DNA of 64,000 nt. Source: Oenanthe sinensis. Taxonomy: Eukaryota > Streptophyta > Magnoliopsida > Apiales > Apiaceae. A program made the position numbers and the translations under genes. Each line of letters begins with the position of its first letter. Position 1 is the stretch's first letter. Of the stretch, positions 22,901-34,091 are shown in pieces. The DNA lies in contig CM053802.1 of assembly GCA_028671895.1 (NCBI GenBank), positions 18,173,631-18,237,630 on the forward strand. The letters are read 5' to 3'. The notes below the pieces were generated by a model. The model made no database searches. It saw only the letters and a list, made by a program, of their open reading frames with translations, and was not told the origin of the DNA.

Positions 22901-25900
22901 CCTCTCAAGGTAAATATTATAGAACTCTGGTGCTGGATCTTTACTGTCTTTCTGTAATGAACGAATCCCGTCTTGCTTCTCAAACCATTTCCAGGCAGGG
23001 TAAACCTGTCATCGACAGGAAAGATATATAGTCAAACATTAGCTCCTGTACAAACCAAAATCTAACAGACATAATTTGCCTCGAACTCTAAATCCACATA
23101 ATCAAGAATACATCATTACCTCTCCCATAAACTCCACAACAAAATCGTCCTCAACAAAGCCACCTTCTTTGTTGCATACAACACCGAGCCCCTGCTCAGA
23201 ATATCACAGCAGAATTATTGATACAATTAGCAGTCTTACAGAATAATTGATTTGCAATGCTAATAATTATGGAGTTCACCTTACCTTTCTGTAAGCAACA
23301 TAATTGTCCTCAGGACGAATTTTAATGGAATTGAGAATATATTGGCATACTCTTACAGTTCGTGTATCATGGTCTTCCTCAGAAGTTTTAAGGATATCTG
23401 CGATAACAGGCTCCAATGAGTACTTCATAGGAGTGTTTTCAGTGCCCGTGAAGCTTCTGGCTTGCTTGTTCAGAGTACGGAGGAGCACATCTTCAATAAA
23501 GACATGTTTATCAGAAAGAGGCCAATCCAATTCCTCGGGCATTGAATCAAGTAGCAGATTATGCGTGTATGGATCAATGCCATACACTTCTTGTTCCAAC
23601 ACCTCATCTCCAAGCTGCTTCCGAGGTTTATACTCTTTGACTTCAGGAATTTCCATATCAGACTCCTCGGTGCCACTCTTTTGGGCATCGAGCTTCTCTT
23701 TATATTCATCAGGTAAGGACACCTGCATCTTTCTTTCCACTTCCTCGTGATCTGCTACAATGATATAGTGATCAAGTATTTCATATTTCCTAGTAACAGG
23801 GGGAACAAGACTCGCTTTTGTCATACGGGCACCCCATTCACGATCATCAGCAAAAGCCTCAAATCTATCTTCTGCATTAGAGTAGTCATCCCATCTTGAC
23901 TCCTTTTCTCTGCCTTCTAATTCAAAATCCAATTCACTTTCTGAGGAAGAAGTGCTGTCATCTGTTTCAGTTCTTTCAGATGATCCATCAGATGTTTGAC
24001 TTCCTGAATCCATAGATCTTTTATTCAACTTAGATAAATGTCGCTTAATTTCTTCATCAGAAGCATACTCCCCATTATCAGGCACACCAATGATAAAGGA
24101 TGATCCATTACCCCTCATCATGCATCTCCTATCAGTTAGTTTATTGGTTTTCTTGTACTTTGAGGAAACAGAATGGAACCCCGGAGGTGAGTCGTCTCTC
24201 CAAGTCTTTGTCGACTCGTCTCTCTCACGGAAAGATTTTGAGCTACCATCTAAACTTGTGGCAAGACGAATAAACAAGGCAATGATGTGATTCATGCTTC
24301 TGGTATCAACCCGGTTTTTTCTTCTGGTTTAATATGAAAGTAAAACATGGTCATGGTCATTTCACATACTAATAATTTACAAATAACTATTTACTGCAAA
24401 AAAGATTGTAAATGATTGCTTCTCATGGCTCAGACATAAAATGTAACACAGACATATAATCTAAAGTCTACAAGACATCCACAATAAAATTCAAGACTGT
24501 AGTAATACCTACACCTTTGTCTACCAGAGCATTAGATTCGAATATACTGGAGTACATTTGACGGACAGTTTTCAGGAGCGAAATCAGAAGGGGGTTGGGG
24601 GGGGGGGGGGGGTCACAAATAACACATAAATAAGATAATTTTTGATGACCAGAAACAATGAAGTTACAACCACTATTTTTATGCAACCTTTAACTAGCTC
24701 GCAACTCAATTCAAGTTCCAAAATTATCATCAAGGACTAAATCGATAACTAATGCAACATATATTAGGAGGACAATTAATATCTAGATATGGGTGTCCGA
24801 AGCCATTTGAACTGATCAATCTATGTCTTGCGGAGCTTTCCATGCATCATATATATACGTAAGAAATGAGAGGGCACGAATAGATATAACAAAAAGAAAA
24901 AAGAAGCATAAGTTACTTCATTGCATCTCTGCACATCCGGTAGATATCTTCCTTGATGGAGCTCAGTCCGTGACCAGCATAATAACCATTCACCAATTTA
25001 CGAGTAATCTCTGCAACCTAGAGATTTTAAAAAGGATATAACTCACAGTAAAATGAGAGGATATAAATTTATCTTAACAGCAGAAGAAAGCAAGTATCTT
25101 GTACCTTGGGCTCAAAGAAATTGAAGGTATTCTCCTTCATGATAATCTTCAAACTTGATGTCAAATATTCCTCCATCTTCCTATATTCTTTGTCTGATTT
25201 TTTGACGGCCAGGCGCCTTATATAGGCACCCCTAGACAGGATGGATGATGACCTTCTTGCATCAAAAAGTTTTGAACGTTTATACAAGCTTCTGCGGAAC
25301 AACTGATTTGGACTGTCCCTCACACTAAAATTTTCCAAATAATCTCTCAGGCCACTAGAATCCTCATTTTGACTACCCGTACCATTAGAAATCTTAAACA
25401 CTGATGTTCTCTCATTTACGTGTTCAAGATTCCTCGTTCTTGAATGTAAAGCACGGCCACCAACCCAGATGATACTCGGAAACTTGGATGTCAAGTCTTC
25501 AAACTGGCTGCAACCTCTAATATCTACAGATGATATAGAAGGTAGCAACTGAAGAACTCCTTCAAGTGTACCTGAAGTAATATCTGTGCACCCGCGTAAA
25601 ACCAATGAAGTAATCTTTTTTTTATTATAACCTTCCTGCAAGGAAATTTAACATTAGAATTCAAAGATATCGACCTATATGTAGCAGCAGACATACAAAC
25701 CTCTTACTTGTAAAAATGATGATAAATTAAACTTACCAAGATGCTACATATCATCGAATCAGTACAATAGGGAGCAACAGAGGATAAGTCAGCCTGAATG
25801 CAGATATTCTTGTATAATTTCGACACAGATCTCCAGTGCTTACAGGTCGATGCAGCACGAACAAGAGATTTTAGGTCAGCTCTCAGAGAGTGAAATAATC

Positions 25901-28900
25901 GTGCAAGCACAAGGCCATCAAGAAGACCCCAGCACCCAGTTTCAATTTCAGAACCTGCTCTGTCTTCTTTAGAAAATGTAACATGCTTGGATATATCTTC
26001 AAACAAGCACTCATCTTTCTGGACCGCCGTTATGTCTGCTTCTAATTCATAATTTTCTTCACTTCCATCAACCAGAAATCTGGCTCTTTTGATGACACAA
26101 TATTGATCTGCATCGATCAGTAATGGATTACAAAATTATAAAAGTTACCAAGGGAAGAAAAACAGCACCTAAGAAAAGTGGAAAAAGTAAATAACAAAAT
26201 ATCTTAATAGACGGTTTTTAAAAAAATCTTAATAATACACAGGCAAAATATAGTACGTGAACTGCTTCAAGAAAATCTATGGCAGTAAAAGTACACCCTG
26301 CTATGAAGACAAATGATAATCAGAAGAACAGGTAAACAACAAGTCATATTATTAAAAGTTTTGATTGGCCAAAAAAAAAGTTTCACAAGAAACTTAGCAG
26401 CTTATGAAAAAAGCATTTTCTTGAATCGATTTAATTGACATTCACGCGGCGCATGAAAAATTGAAAATAAATTTGGTTCAGGTCACATGCTCAACAATAT
26501 ATCATACTTCTGTTTTACTATTTAGTGGGTTCAAAACATCTTGCTAGCAATACACAAGACAAGATTTTATGCTAGAAATAATGACTATACTCTGAAGCTT
26601 GACTTATCATGATTCATGCCTGAAGTGAGAAGCATCGTCACATGGCTGTTTATGTGTGCTTGCATGCATCTATAATTCTAATCAATTAGCTCAAGGAACG
26701 ATCACAGATTAATACATTTACACAAGACTATACCAACACGATGAAGTAAAAAATAAGTAACAGCCACTTTTGTTTTTGATTCATCAGGTATGAGGTCAAA
26801 TTTAAAATCTATAACAGAAAGACTGATTCCACCTTGACTTGTCCTCCTACTAAATGATCAGAATTGAAGAACTAATGATGCATCACACTTCTCCATTGCC
26901 ACAGACAGAGTCCAAAAACATACAAATTTAACATTAGATTCGAGTTTACCTGATCTTTGAAATCTATTATTGACAGGCAAGTTACTTGTGTATTTCTCCA
27001 TCTCTTTTCTCGGCTGTTTCGCATTGATCCATGGGTCAAGAACCTCATTTATAGCTGCAGCGAATTCCCGACTCTTGTATGACTTCATTACCAGTTCATG
27101 GAGCTTACCTCGAGTATAACCAATATAATGCGGATGCAAACTGTCAAATGAATTGAAAGGAAAGGTTTCATTAAGGGCATCCCACTTGGATTCTGAATGA
27201 TATGCTCTACAATTATCACTAGACATACAACTGATCTCTCTTTTAATCTTTCCAGCAGCTTGAGAAGCCTGTGCAACTGAGATAACCGGAACCCAGATGT
27301 TATCAACTTTTCTGAAAATACTGGCATGTGTCTGAATGATACCTTGTTCTGCCAATACTTGTATCTCTGAAGATAATAATGGCCCTTGTTCCTGTCCAGT
27401 CCCATTAAGGTAATACCAGTCACCCACATGTAACTGAAGGTCATCGGCTGTGCAAAGACAGTCTTTAGGTACATTAATGAATGTTAAGCTCTTCTGACTT
27501 CCCTCAGTGTTTTGATCATGCATGTTCTTCATGTCCATACCACCTTCTAATGGAGTTCCCTCGGAGTTTTGATCATGCATGTTCTTCATGCCCAAACTAC
27601 CTTCTGATGGTCTCTGTGCATCAGTTGTTGAATAATAGTGTTTGATGGACCTGGAAGAGTACCTATCCTGCATTTTAGCTCTTGTGTGAGGTTCAGATAC
27701 AAAGGAACCATGGTCCTTAACAACACAGGTGTTTATTCGGATAACTGGAAGCATCGTTCCTCTCACTCCCCTAACAGCAATTGATTTATTTTGACTTGAC
27801 TTAATAATACTAATGAAATGATTCAAGTCATCTAGCGAGGAAAATGCCCAAAGTGGGAGGTCAAGTCTTGCGCTAGAAGGATTATACAATTCATCTTTAT
27901 GATGCCCCCGAGGGTCCTCATGCCCTGATTTTGGCATCAAACACAGGGGGTAACCACCATTTAAAACATATTTCTTTCGATATGATTTTTCTTGGAAAGC
28001 TTCAACATTCCTCTTCCAATCCCCACCCTTGCATGACCATCTGCCAGAGAACCAATCACCAAAGGAAGACAGACTATCACTGTCAACAAATGGTGCAGTA
28101 CTTAAGCTTGGTTCTCTTCCTTTTAAAAAGACATCTAGGTGACGTGATGAGTATCCTTCTTCCCTCTGATCAAAATGTTCCTCTGCATGATGTAGACTAC
28201 AAGTCAGGCCTGTTCTTGTGAATAAAAAAATCCAGAGATCTGCATAATGACAACAGTTTGCTGCAGAACTAATGCCATCATCAAAAGAATAAGACATATA
28301 GAACCGGAACTACGGAAGATAAAGTATATAAGATGATAGATCCTTTCCTCGAGCAAGTATGTCAATACTTTTGCAGATAATAAATCCTTTTGATGAATAT
28401 AAAAATTACAATTTAATTGATCCAAATATAACTATTGTAAGTTATGTTCAAACTTCAAAGTAGTACTACTTGCAAAACCGACTATTGAAGCATTTCCTAT
28501 AAATCACATCTATCTTGAATTTTAAAATGATTGACTATTGTATACCTTCTGCAGAACTAAAAGCTGCTCTTAGATCCTTCTATCAAGTTATGTTTTATCA
28601 TAAATTAATAGATTTAATCTAGATGCAACTATATATATAAATATATCAAGTTATGACCATTTAAAGTATCATCTCAAGCAAAAGGAAAATGTATCAACAT
28701 TGAGCAGAAGGTCAGTAGACAGAGACAAAAAAGTATAAAAAAAACCCAAAGTTGATGGTTTTTCAGACACTTTATCTGTAAAGCCCATTTTATACCAAAA
28801 TATGGCACTAGATCAGGTGTAATATTCAAATTCTAAAAAAAGCATATCTTGTCAACAATAAATATTTAAAGAAAAGGTCAACCACAAAAAAAGAGGACCC

Positions 28901-31533
28901 TTTTCTCATGATCAGTTAATTATAAAATCATAACATGCCAAAAGTACCGATAGTTCTGATGTGTGTACATTCCCATATGTCATACAACCAATACCATTGA
29001 CAATACAAAAATTTTAAATTGCAAACCAAAAATTTTATAGTTAGATTACTTGATGTCTTTTACCAGAACAAATGCCTTGATGCTAATTACAAAAAAATAA
29101 ACAATAAATGCTCGTATTATACAATACTACATTGACTTGGAAAGTGAGGATACTTCACAAACAATCAATCACCCACTCACGGGTTTTCATCGAGATATCA
29201 CCACATGCATATAGTAAGTAGAACTTGTAGTTACCGTCACAATTTCCCAAATTCTCCCATTCCGTTTTTCCAAAAGTCATTTGCAGCACTTCTGAAGAAT
29301 GACAGAATTATGACATAAGAACAGGTTAAACTACATGTGGAATATATGAGAAATCAGAAATATCATATAAAAACGAAGACGATGGAAATTTTGGTCACAG
29401 TTAGTAATAGAGAGAGAGAGAGAGAGAGAGAGAGTTTTAGTTACCGCCTACTGTCTCGAGTTCCCTGCCTGGAATGATGGTACAGCCCTCTAAAAGCGCA
29501 ACAACTCGTTCATCAAGATGAAAATCGGGTGAGGTCTCTGATGCAGATATATTACCATTTATCAGCTCTGAAGAAGCTGGCACCTTCTCATCACCTATCT
29601 GACTACCATATCGCATCACATCTCCTGCTTTATCCAATTCATTACCAGAAACCTGGGAGGAAGTTACTAACTGGGTGACAGTATCTGAAATATTGGATGG
29701 AAAATTGGAAGTGACTAATGGGGAAACTGCATTTTCAACAGTCACCCACCTGTCACCGTCTAAGTGCTTAATCAAGTGATCTGAAACAAGAATCCCGTTT
29801 TCCACAAGCATCTTCAGGTCACACAATCTAGATGGGCCCCGATCCACACCATGATGATCCAAATAAAACCACTTCCCTGAATTTGGGTCCGCCACAACAG
29901 GGACATGTGGTGGTGTATTACATATATCCATGTCTTCTTCCATAGAAAGCAGTTCCTCAGTAGTTCCGTTGACCTGAACAGAATCATTCTTATTCAAACA
30001 GGGACTAGAAGAGATCTCTTCTCTGTGACATTGAAAATTAGCCATTTTCTCATGTGATTTATTGCTAGAATCAAGAGTGCTTTTGTTTTCGGACTCCTTC
30101 GCAGGAAATTCTGAATTTCTTCCATCAGGTTTCTCAACATTGTGCACCTTTTCCTGTAGTTTCTTGTCACGCTGACACTGCCTCTTTTCATGAGATCCAC
30201 TTTTCTTATTCAGTTTCCTATCAGATCTTGCCCGATTAAGAGAGGAATGGTCCCGGCTGGCTGGAGTTCTCTCTCTCCGATGTGGTGACCAGTCTGAATA
30301 ACTAGGACTTCCATTTCTGTTCTCAAGAGAACGGCTCCGGTCATAATCAAATCTTCCGTGTTGAGCTGGAGCAGGACTCCTATCACCATGATCATAGTAG
30401 TGGGCCTGTTCACGAGGGGACCGCTCATATTGATGTGGGCTATTATCATGCTTGTCGTAAATAACCTCAGATGACAAAGAAGATTCATATTGTCTAAATG
30501 AATACCTGTCAGACGGCATATTTATGGATGACATGGAATTTCGATATGGTCTCTCCACAGATGATCGTTGATAGTGCTCAAAGTATGCAGCACGAGAACC
30601 ATCATCAGAAAGTTTCCGACTTTTAGACATTGCATTAACATCATACTCACTGAAGTGCCTGTGGTCAATGCTATCTGAGTCAGTACCATGCCTCTTCAAT
30701 CTATTTCCTGATGAGTATTCTCTACGATGGCTCTTGCTCATCTGATATTCATTCTTATAGAAGCCTTCCTCATCCTCAATTTTCGAAGTGATTCTCGGTT
30801 TCCTATCCTGCTTAGCTTCCAACCTCGAAGAACTCTTATCAAACTGGCTACTTCCTCTACCAAAATATTTCTCCTCTGTATACTTGTCAAAAGGTGGTGT
30901 CCGCTCCGAGTCACATTTCCATACCTTATCTTTCGAAGCATACCCATGCGTTCTTGAGTAATTATCCTCTTCGTTCATCATTTCACTCTTATGCCATTTT
31001 TCAGGAACAAACTCTCCACTTTCTAGTTCATCTTTTTGCTCTCTCCAAGACCCAGATTGAGTCTGCTCACGCTCCCCATTTTCGTAATCATCCAAACTAA
31101 ACTTTCCATTATCCCCTTTCCCTGATAAAAACTCACCCTTTTCCACGTCCCCTTTACTTGAATAGTCAACAACTACACTCTCTCCCTTTTCTATCCCACC
31201 CTCAAATTCCCGCATCTTTTCCGCAATAAACTCACCATTCTCATCCTCCTCCCCTTCTGACCACCTGAATTCACCCTCTTCCACTTCATCACCAATCTCC
31301 CCATCCTCAACCTCTTTACTAACACTACTACTACTTCTACTATTACTCTGACCAAAACACCCCATTTCACTCGTCTTCGCATCACTCTTCATCTCCATTT
31401 CATCAAAATTCACCACCTTGGAACCAAATTTACCATCTTTTCCACCACTCAAACTCGAACTCAAACTCTTAGAACCTGAAAATTGGTCCATAATACACTG
31501 CAAATGAGCACATGCAACACCACCATCGCCCAT
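16558..31533 (-). CDS. ATXR3: ATXR3/SDG2 histone H3K4 methyltransferase
   Basis: Nineteen exons read in phase to 2371 residues, close to the Arabidopsis protein (about 2335). SDG2 is the main H3K4 trimethylase of plants and acts in the nucleus. Exons: 31533-29445, 29291-29235, 28239-26950, 26107-25737, 25635-25105, 25017-24917, 24299-23285, 23191-23120, 23005-22895, 22814-22714, 21555-21456, 21358-21263, 19992-19825, 19746-19621, 19493-19440, 18753-18506, 18424-18316, 18179-17880, 16734-16558. Start: the ORF opens MGDGGVACAHLQ, as the family does. The SET domain (about 1819-1946) and post-SET cysteines are intact. Introns 11 and 17 must be GC-AG; intron 16 probably is. Intron 12 holds a partial copy of exon 13 and a Helitron, and intron 10 holds a hAT element, yet all joins keep frame, so I judge the gene functional. 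Confidence 0.95.
16987..17186. mobile_element. Tourist-like MITE (200 bp) in ATXR3 intron 18
   Basis: It is flanked by TAA on both sides (16984-16986, 17187-17189). The ends are imperfect inverted repeats: the left end starts GGGAGTCTGGTTGATGG and the complement of the right end starts GGGGTTGTTTGGATTG. An inner palindromic pair, CCCGGTTAA/TTAACCGGG, supports the symmetry. It is non-coding. Confidence 0.7.
19941..20955. repeat. 511-bp tandem duplication covering part of ATXR3 exon 13
   Basis: Copy 1 (19941-20451) contains the first 52 bases of exon 13, its acceptor, intron sequence and the first 209 bases of a Helitron-like end. Copy 2 (20452 to about 20955) repeats it with scattered substitutions and small indels. 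Copy 2 therefore holds an orphan exon 13 start and acceptor (20504) that the transcript meets first. Reading on from it runs into stops. Confidence 0.93.
20753..21245 (+). mobile_element. Non-autonomous Helitron-like element in ATXR3 intron 12
   Basis: It begins TCTATACTATATTACTAAAGCC-like (A|T insertion point) and, near its other end, has the hairpin GCCGTGC-TTG-GCACGGG (21205-21221), a usual Helitron terminal stem. A CTAG followed by T at 21242-21246 fits the CTRR end, although a CTAT right after the hairpin is an alternative. It has no coding capacity. A copy of its 5' end at 20243-20451 belongs to the tandem duplication. Confidence 0.65.
21263..23191 (-). other. ATXR3 exons 8-12: SET and post-SET domain
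   Basis: These exons begin GLGVVCNKEGGF and encode EFMGEVYPAW, the substrate-site motif ICHSCRPNC (residues 1902-1910), GEEVTFDYNS (1934-1943) and the post-SET cysteines 1956, 1958 and 1963. All residues expected for S-adenosylmethionine binding and catalysis are present. The exon 11 donor is GAG followed by GCAAGT. Confidence 0.93.
21959..22686. mobile_element. hAT-type element (728 bp) in ATXR3 intron 10
   Basis: It is flanked by the perfect 8-bp duplication ATCAAGAC (21951-21958, 22687-22694), typical of hAT elements. The ends are CATAGTTATTAAAGG and its near complement. Sub-terminal arms are full of AGCGCGCTT-like words on both sides. About 22270-22390 reads on the minus strand as an acidic peptide (DEDIEYEDEEE, then DVDGH), perhaps a relic of a transposase C-terminus. 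Confidence 0.8.
23285..26107 (-). other. ATXR3 exons 4-7: F-box/LRR-like and linker regions
   Basis: Exon 4 has an F-box-like helix pair at about residues 1205-1245 (WGLLDGLVLARLFHSLRADL), and exon 5 has leucine-rich-repeat-like segments (SLVLRGCTDI, SVDIRGCSQF). Exon 7 (1015 bp) holds a serine/acidic linker followed by the strongly conserved block before SET, with EREWGARMTKASLVPP-like and YGIDPYTHNLLLDSMPEELD motifs. Phases are 1, 0, 0, 2 and 0 across the joins. Confidence 0.88.
24590..24612 (+). repeat. Poly-G tract in ATXR3 intron 6
   Basis: G5-TT-G16 at 24590-24612, so the transcript carries the matching poly-C tract. It is length-unstable and prone to assembly error. Confidence 0.9.
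27509..27622 (-). repeat. 57-bp in-frame duplication in ATXR3 exon 3
   Basis: Two successive 19-residue units share MKNMHDQN(S/T)EG. The period is 57 bp, so the frame is kept. Confidence 0.85.
29409..29434. repeat. (AG)13 microsatellite
   Basis: Thirteen AG units at the start of ATXR3 intron 1, about 10 bp from the donor site at 29444. On the transcript it is a pyrimidine-rich (CU)n tract. Confidence 0.95.
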
Positions 31534-31551
31534 TTAAGTCCTTAAGAAGTC

Positions 31552-31587
31552 CTAATTCTCCACTCCACCAGGGTTGCGAATGCTCAT
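31552..31587 (-). promoter_or_regulatory. Short upstream ORF in the ATXR3 leader
   Basis: An ATG at 31587 opens an 11-codon ORF ending at TAG (31554-31552), 18 nt before the main ATG. It encodes MSIRNPGGVEN. It could reduce translation of the main ORF if it lies in the mature leader. Confidence 0.5.
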
Positions 31588-32426
31588 AATGCAAATTCTT
31601 GAATCAAACCCTAATTCCACAAACCAAGAAACACACAAATTATACAAATGAAGCAATGTAGGGCATGTAAATAGACACAGAAACAAAAGAATTAAAATGG
31701 GTCAGTGTAAATATTTTGGAACAACAAAAAGAATAATTCAGCAGCAAATTAACATGTAAGAATAAATGAATGAATACATAGACATATACATATAAACTTA
31801 CACATATTTGTATATGAATCTTGTTCGTTGGTCTAGTAATATTAAAGAGATAGAGAAAATGAAAATAATAAGAACTAATAGAAAGAGCAAGATCGATGAC
31901 GACGAGTAAGAATAGCTTAAGACAGCATATCCCTCTCCCTCTCCCTCTCCCTGCCTCTCTGTATATATCTGTGTGCGTAATATGCAAGTTCTTGGGTTTT
32001 GTTGGGCCTGAGATTCAACCAAGGCTATGGACCTTCGTGTTTTATAATGCAACTACCGGGTATTAAGAGTCGGTTTGCTTAAAGAGCTCGGTTGTGTTGA
32101 GCAGAATAAACAAAACCGAACCGAAAATAAAACCGAATCGAGCACAAAATCAAACTGAAAAATTAAAAATCGATTAAAAACTAAACCGAATAAAAGCTGC
32201 ACCAGTATTTTGATTTGGTTTCTAAAATTTTTAAAATCGAATAAAAACTGAACCGAACCGCAATAATATTTCTAATATTATATATATATATAATTATATA
32301 TCTATAATTATTTACACATAAATTATAAATAAAGAATGCAAGTGTGTTACTCCGCAATATATAATAAAATAATTATATAGTGGGATTTTGGGATATTTTG
32401 ATTCATAAGCTCATTAAGAAATTTTA

Positions 32427-32473
<47 letters not shown>

Positions 32474-32762
32474 GTCACCATAATATGCAGTGTTTATAAT
32501 TTTTCCTAGAAAAATCTCAAATGCAGTACTTGTGTTACTATTTTGTGATTAATAAATATAATTAAGCAATGTATTGTTATTTTAGAATGTCTATTATTTA
32601 CATGTTCTGTTGAAACTTTTTCCTTTCCGCACATGATCTTTCTATTCCGATATCGTTTCAGAGGAAGCAAACATGTTACAAAATATTTTTCAAAATATAT
32701 TGATTTTATTTATTTTTCGAATCATAAATTATGTATAAATATAATAAAATATATATCGATTT
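31588..32762. other. ATXR3 promoter and leader, then repetitive sequence
   Basis: On the minus strand a TATATA-like word near 31965 is followed by GGGAGA-type repeats (31920-31955), so transcription probably starts near 31930. A donor-like GTAAGTTT near 31800 and an acceptor near 31612 suggest a 5' UTR intron. From about 32060 the sequence turns to AACCGAA-rich repeat and AT-rich DNA, with (AT)n at 32429-32468. Confidence 0.45.
32109..32256. repeat. AACCGAA-rich repeat, left part
   Basis: Many AACCGAA/AACCGAAT words with the complement TTTGGTTT. The right part continues beyond the Sirevirus at 45604-45760, so the retrotransposon interrupts one older repeat. Confidence 0.6.
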
Positions 32763-33911
32763 TGTTATCTGCCCTTAAGTACACTAAGTTTGGAGAAGGG
32801 GGGGTTGAATACAAACTTAATAATTAAGTACTTTTCTTGCGGAATAAAGTTTGTTTCAAGGACAGTGTTTTTGTGTATAGAGAGAATCGATGTAACTAAG
32901 AATTTGACAAGAAAATTATTAAAAACAAAACACAACAACGTTAAAAATTACTAGTGGATTGGTTTTCCACTATTATGTTTTTTTGCTTTCAATTGATCTT
33001 GGTACGAATACCAAGCTGCTTACAAAGTGAGTTCTTTTTGCTTTTTCTACACTCTGCACTTTGCTACTGTGTACTTCTAACAACTATAAAGAAGTTTTCT
33101 TCACACCTAATTTCTATCGACATATAGCAATATAAAATTACAACTTATATTGTTTACATGACAATAGAAACTAGCTACTTGCACAGTCTTCTTTTTGAAC
33201 TGACTAGTCCTGGAAGTATCTTTGTCTTGATACATTCCTTGAATATTGTGTTGCCTTGAAAGTCTTCACAATCCTGACAGGACTGTCTTCCATTGATTCA
33301 GTTTCTGCACATTTCCCATATTTCTTGTCTTTAACTAAATTGAGAAACCTTAATCAACTGATAAATGTTGTTAAGCTTATCAGTTGATTCTCCTTTGCTT
33401 ATCCATCGATGGATAGGATATCTGTTGATCAGTTGATGTGTCGATGGATAAATGAGTTATCCATCGACTCCCTATCCATTGATGGTTCCTTATCCGTTGA
33501 CTGCCTTCATCCATTGATGACTTGTATCTGTTGATAGCTTTCATCCGTTGAGTAGTGTCTTCATCCATCGACTCCAACATCAGTTGATCACTTCACTTGT
33601 GAGAATTCTGAATTAGAATATTTACAATTGATCAACCATTCTTCACATCTGTTGAGAAGCTAGAAATTGAAGTCAATAACATCAGTCGACTACTTCATAG
33701 CATCCATCGAGGCAATACAATCGATTGATAGTGAAACATAAATCAATGCTACAATCCAGTTTATCAGTTGATAAACAAGCTTCAACTGATAACTGGTTTC
33801 CTAGTCAATGGATATTTATAAGTCATATCCATCGACCAGTTACACACAAATTTTAAGTCCCTACTGTAATTCTAAGAAATTTGTTATCATCAAAACTCAT
33901 AGTTCCTAACA
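32763..33911 (-). repeat. Sirevirus 3' LTR (left on plus strand)
   Basis: 1149 bp, starting TGTTATCTGCCC and ending CCTAACA on the plus strand. It contains the ATCCATCGATGGAT palindrome at 33401-33414 and many related TTGAT/ATCAA words up to about 33830. Confidence 0.97.
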
Positions 33912-33921
33912 ATCTCCCCCT
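33912..33921 (-). promoter_or_regulatory. Polypurine tract
   Basis: On the minus strand AGGGGGAGAT abuts the TG of the 3' LTR. It is the expected plus-strand DNA primer and matches the Sirevirus type. Confidence 0.9.
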
Positions 33922-34091
33922 ATTTATGAATATGAAAAATATGCATAAATTTTCTGTTGATGATAACAAAACTCCTAAACATTTTTATTCTTAACAAGAA
34001 TTACAATATTGACAAAGATAGTTTGAGACAGAGTAATCAGATACCAGTAAAAGATGAATTCTGATAATTTTGATGATTGAGATTGAATCTT

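Larger units (their letters stand above)
26950..31533 (-). other. ATXR3 exons 1-3: regulatory N-terminus with two GYF-like modules
   Basis: Exon 1 encodes residues 1-696: acidic and charged, then an arginine/serine/aspartate-rich stretch, then a GYF-like module at about 549-605 (GKWFYLDHHGVDRGPS). Exon 2 is only 57 bp. Exon 3 starts after TTATGCAG and carries a second GYF-like module at about 989-1035 (DWYYLNGTGQEQGP). GYF domains bind proline-rich peptides; that these do so is inference. A 57-bp in-frame duplication lies in exon 3. Confidence 0.85.

Noticed and set aside
33380..33580. Conserved 66-codon ORF present in both LTRs
   Set aside because: It is a read-through of the palindromic words in the LTR; no start context or family.
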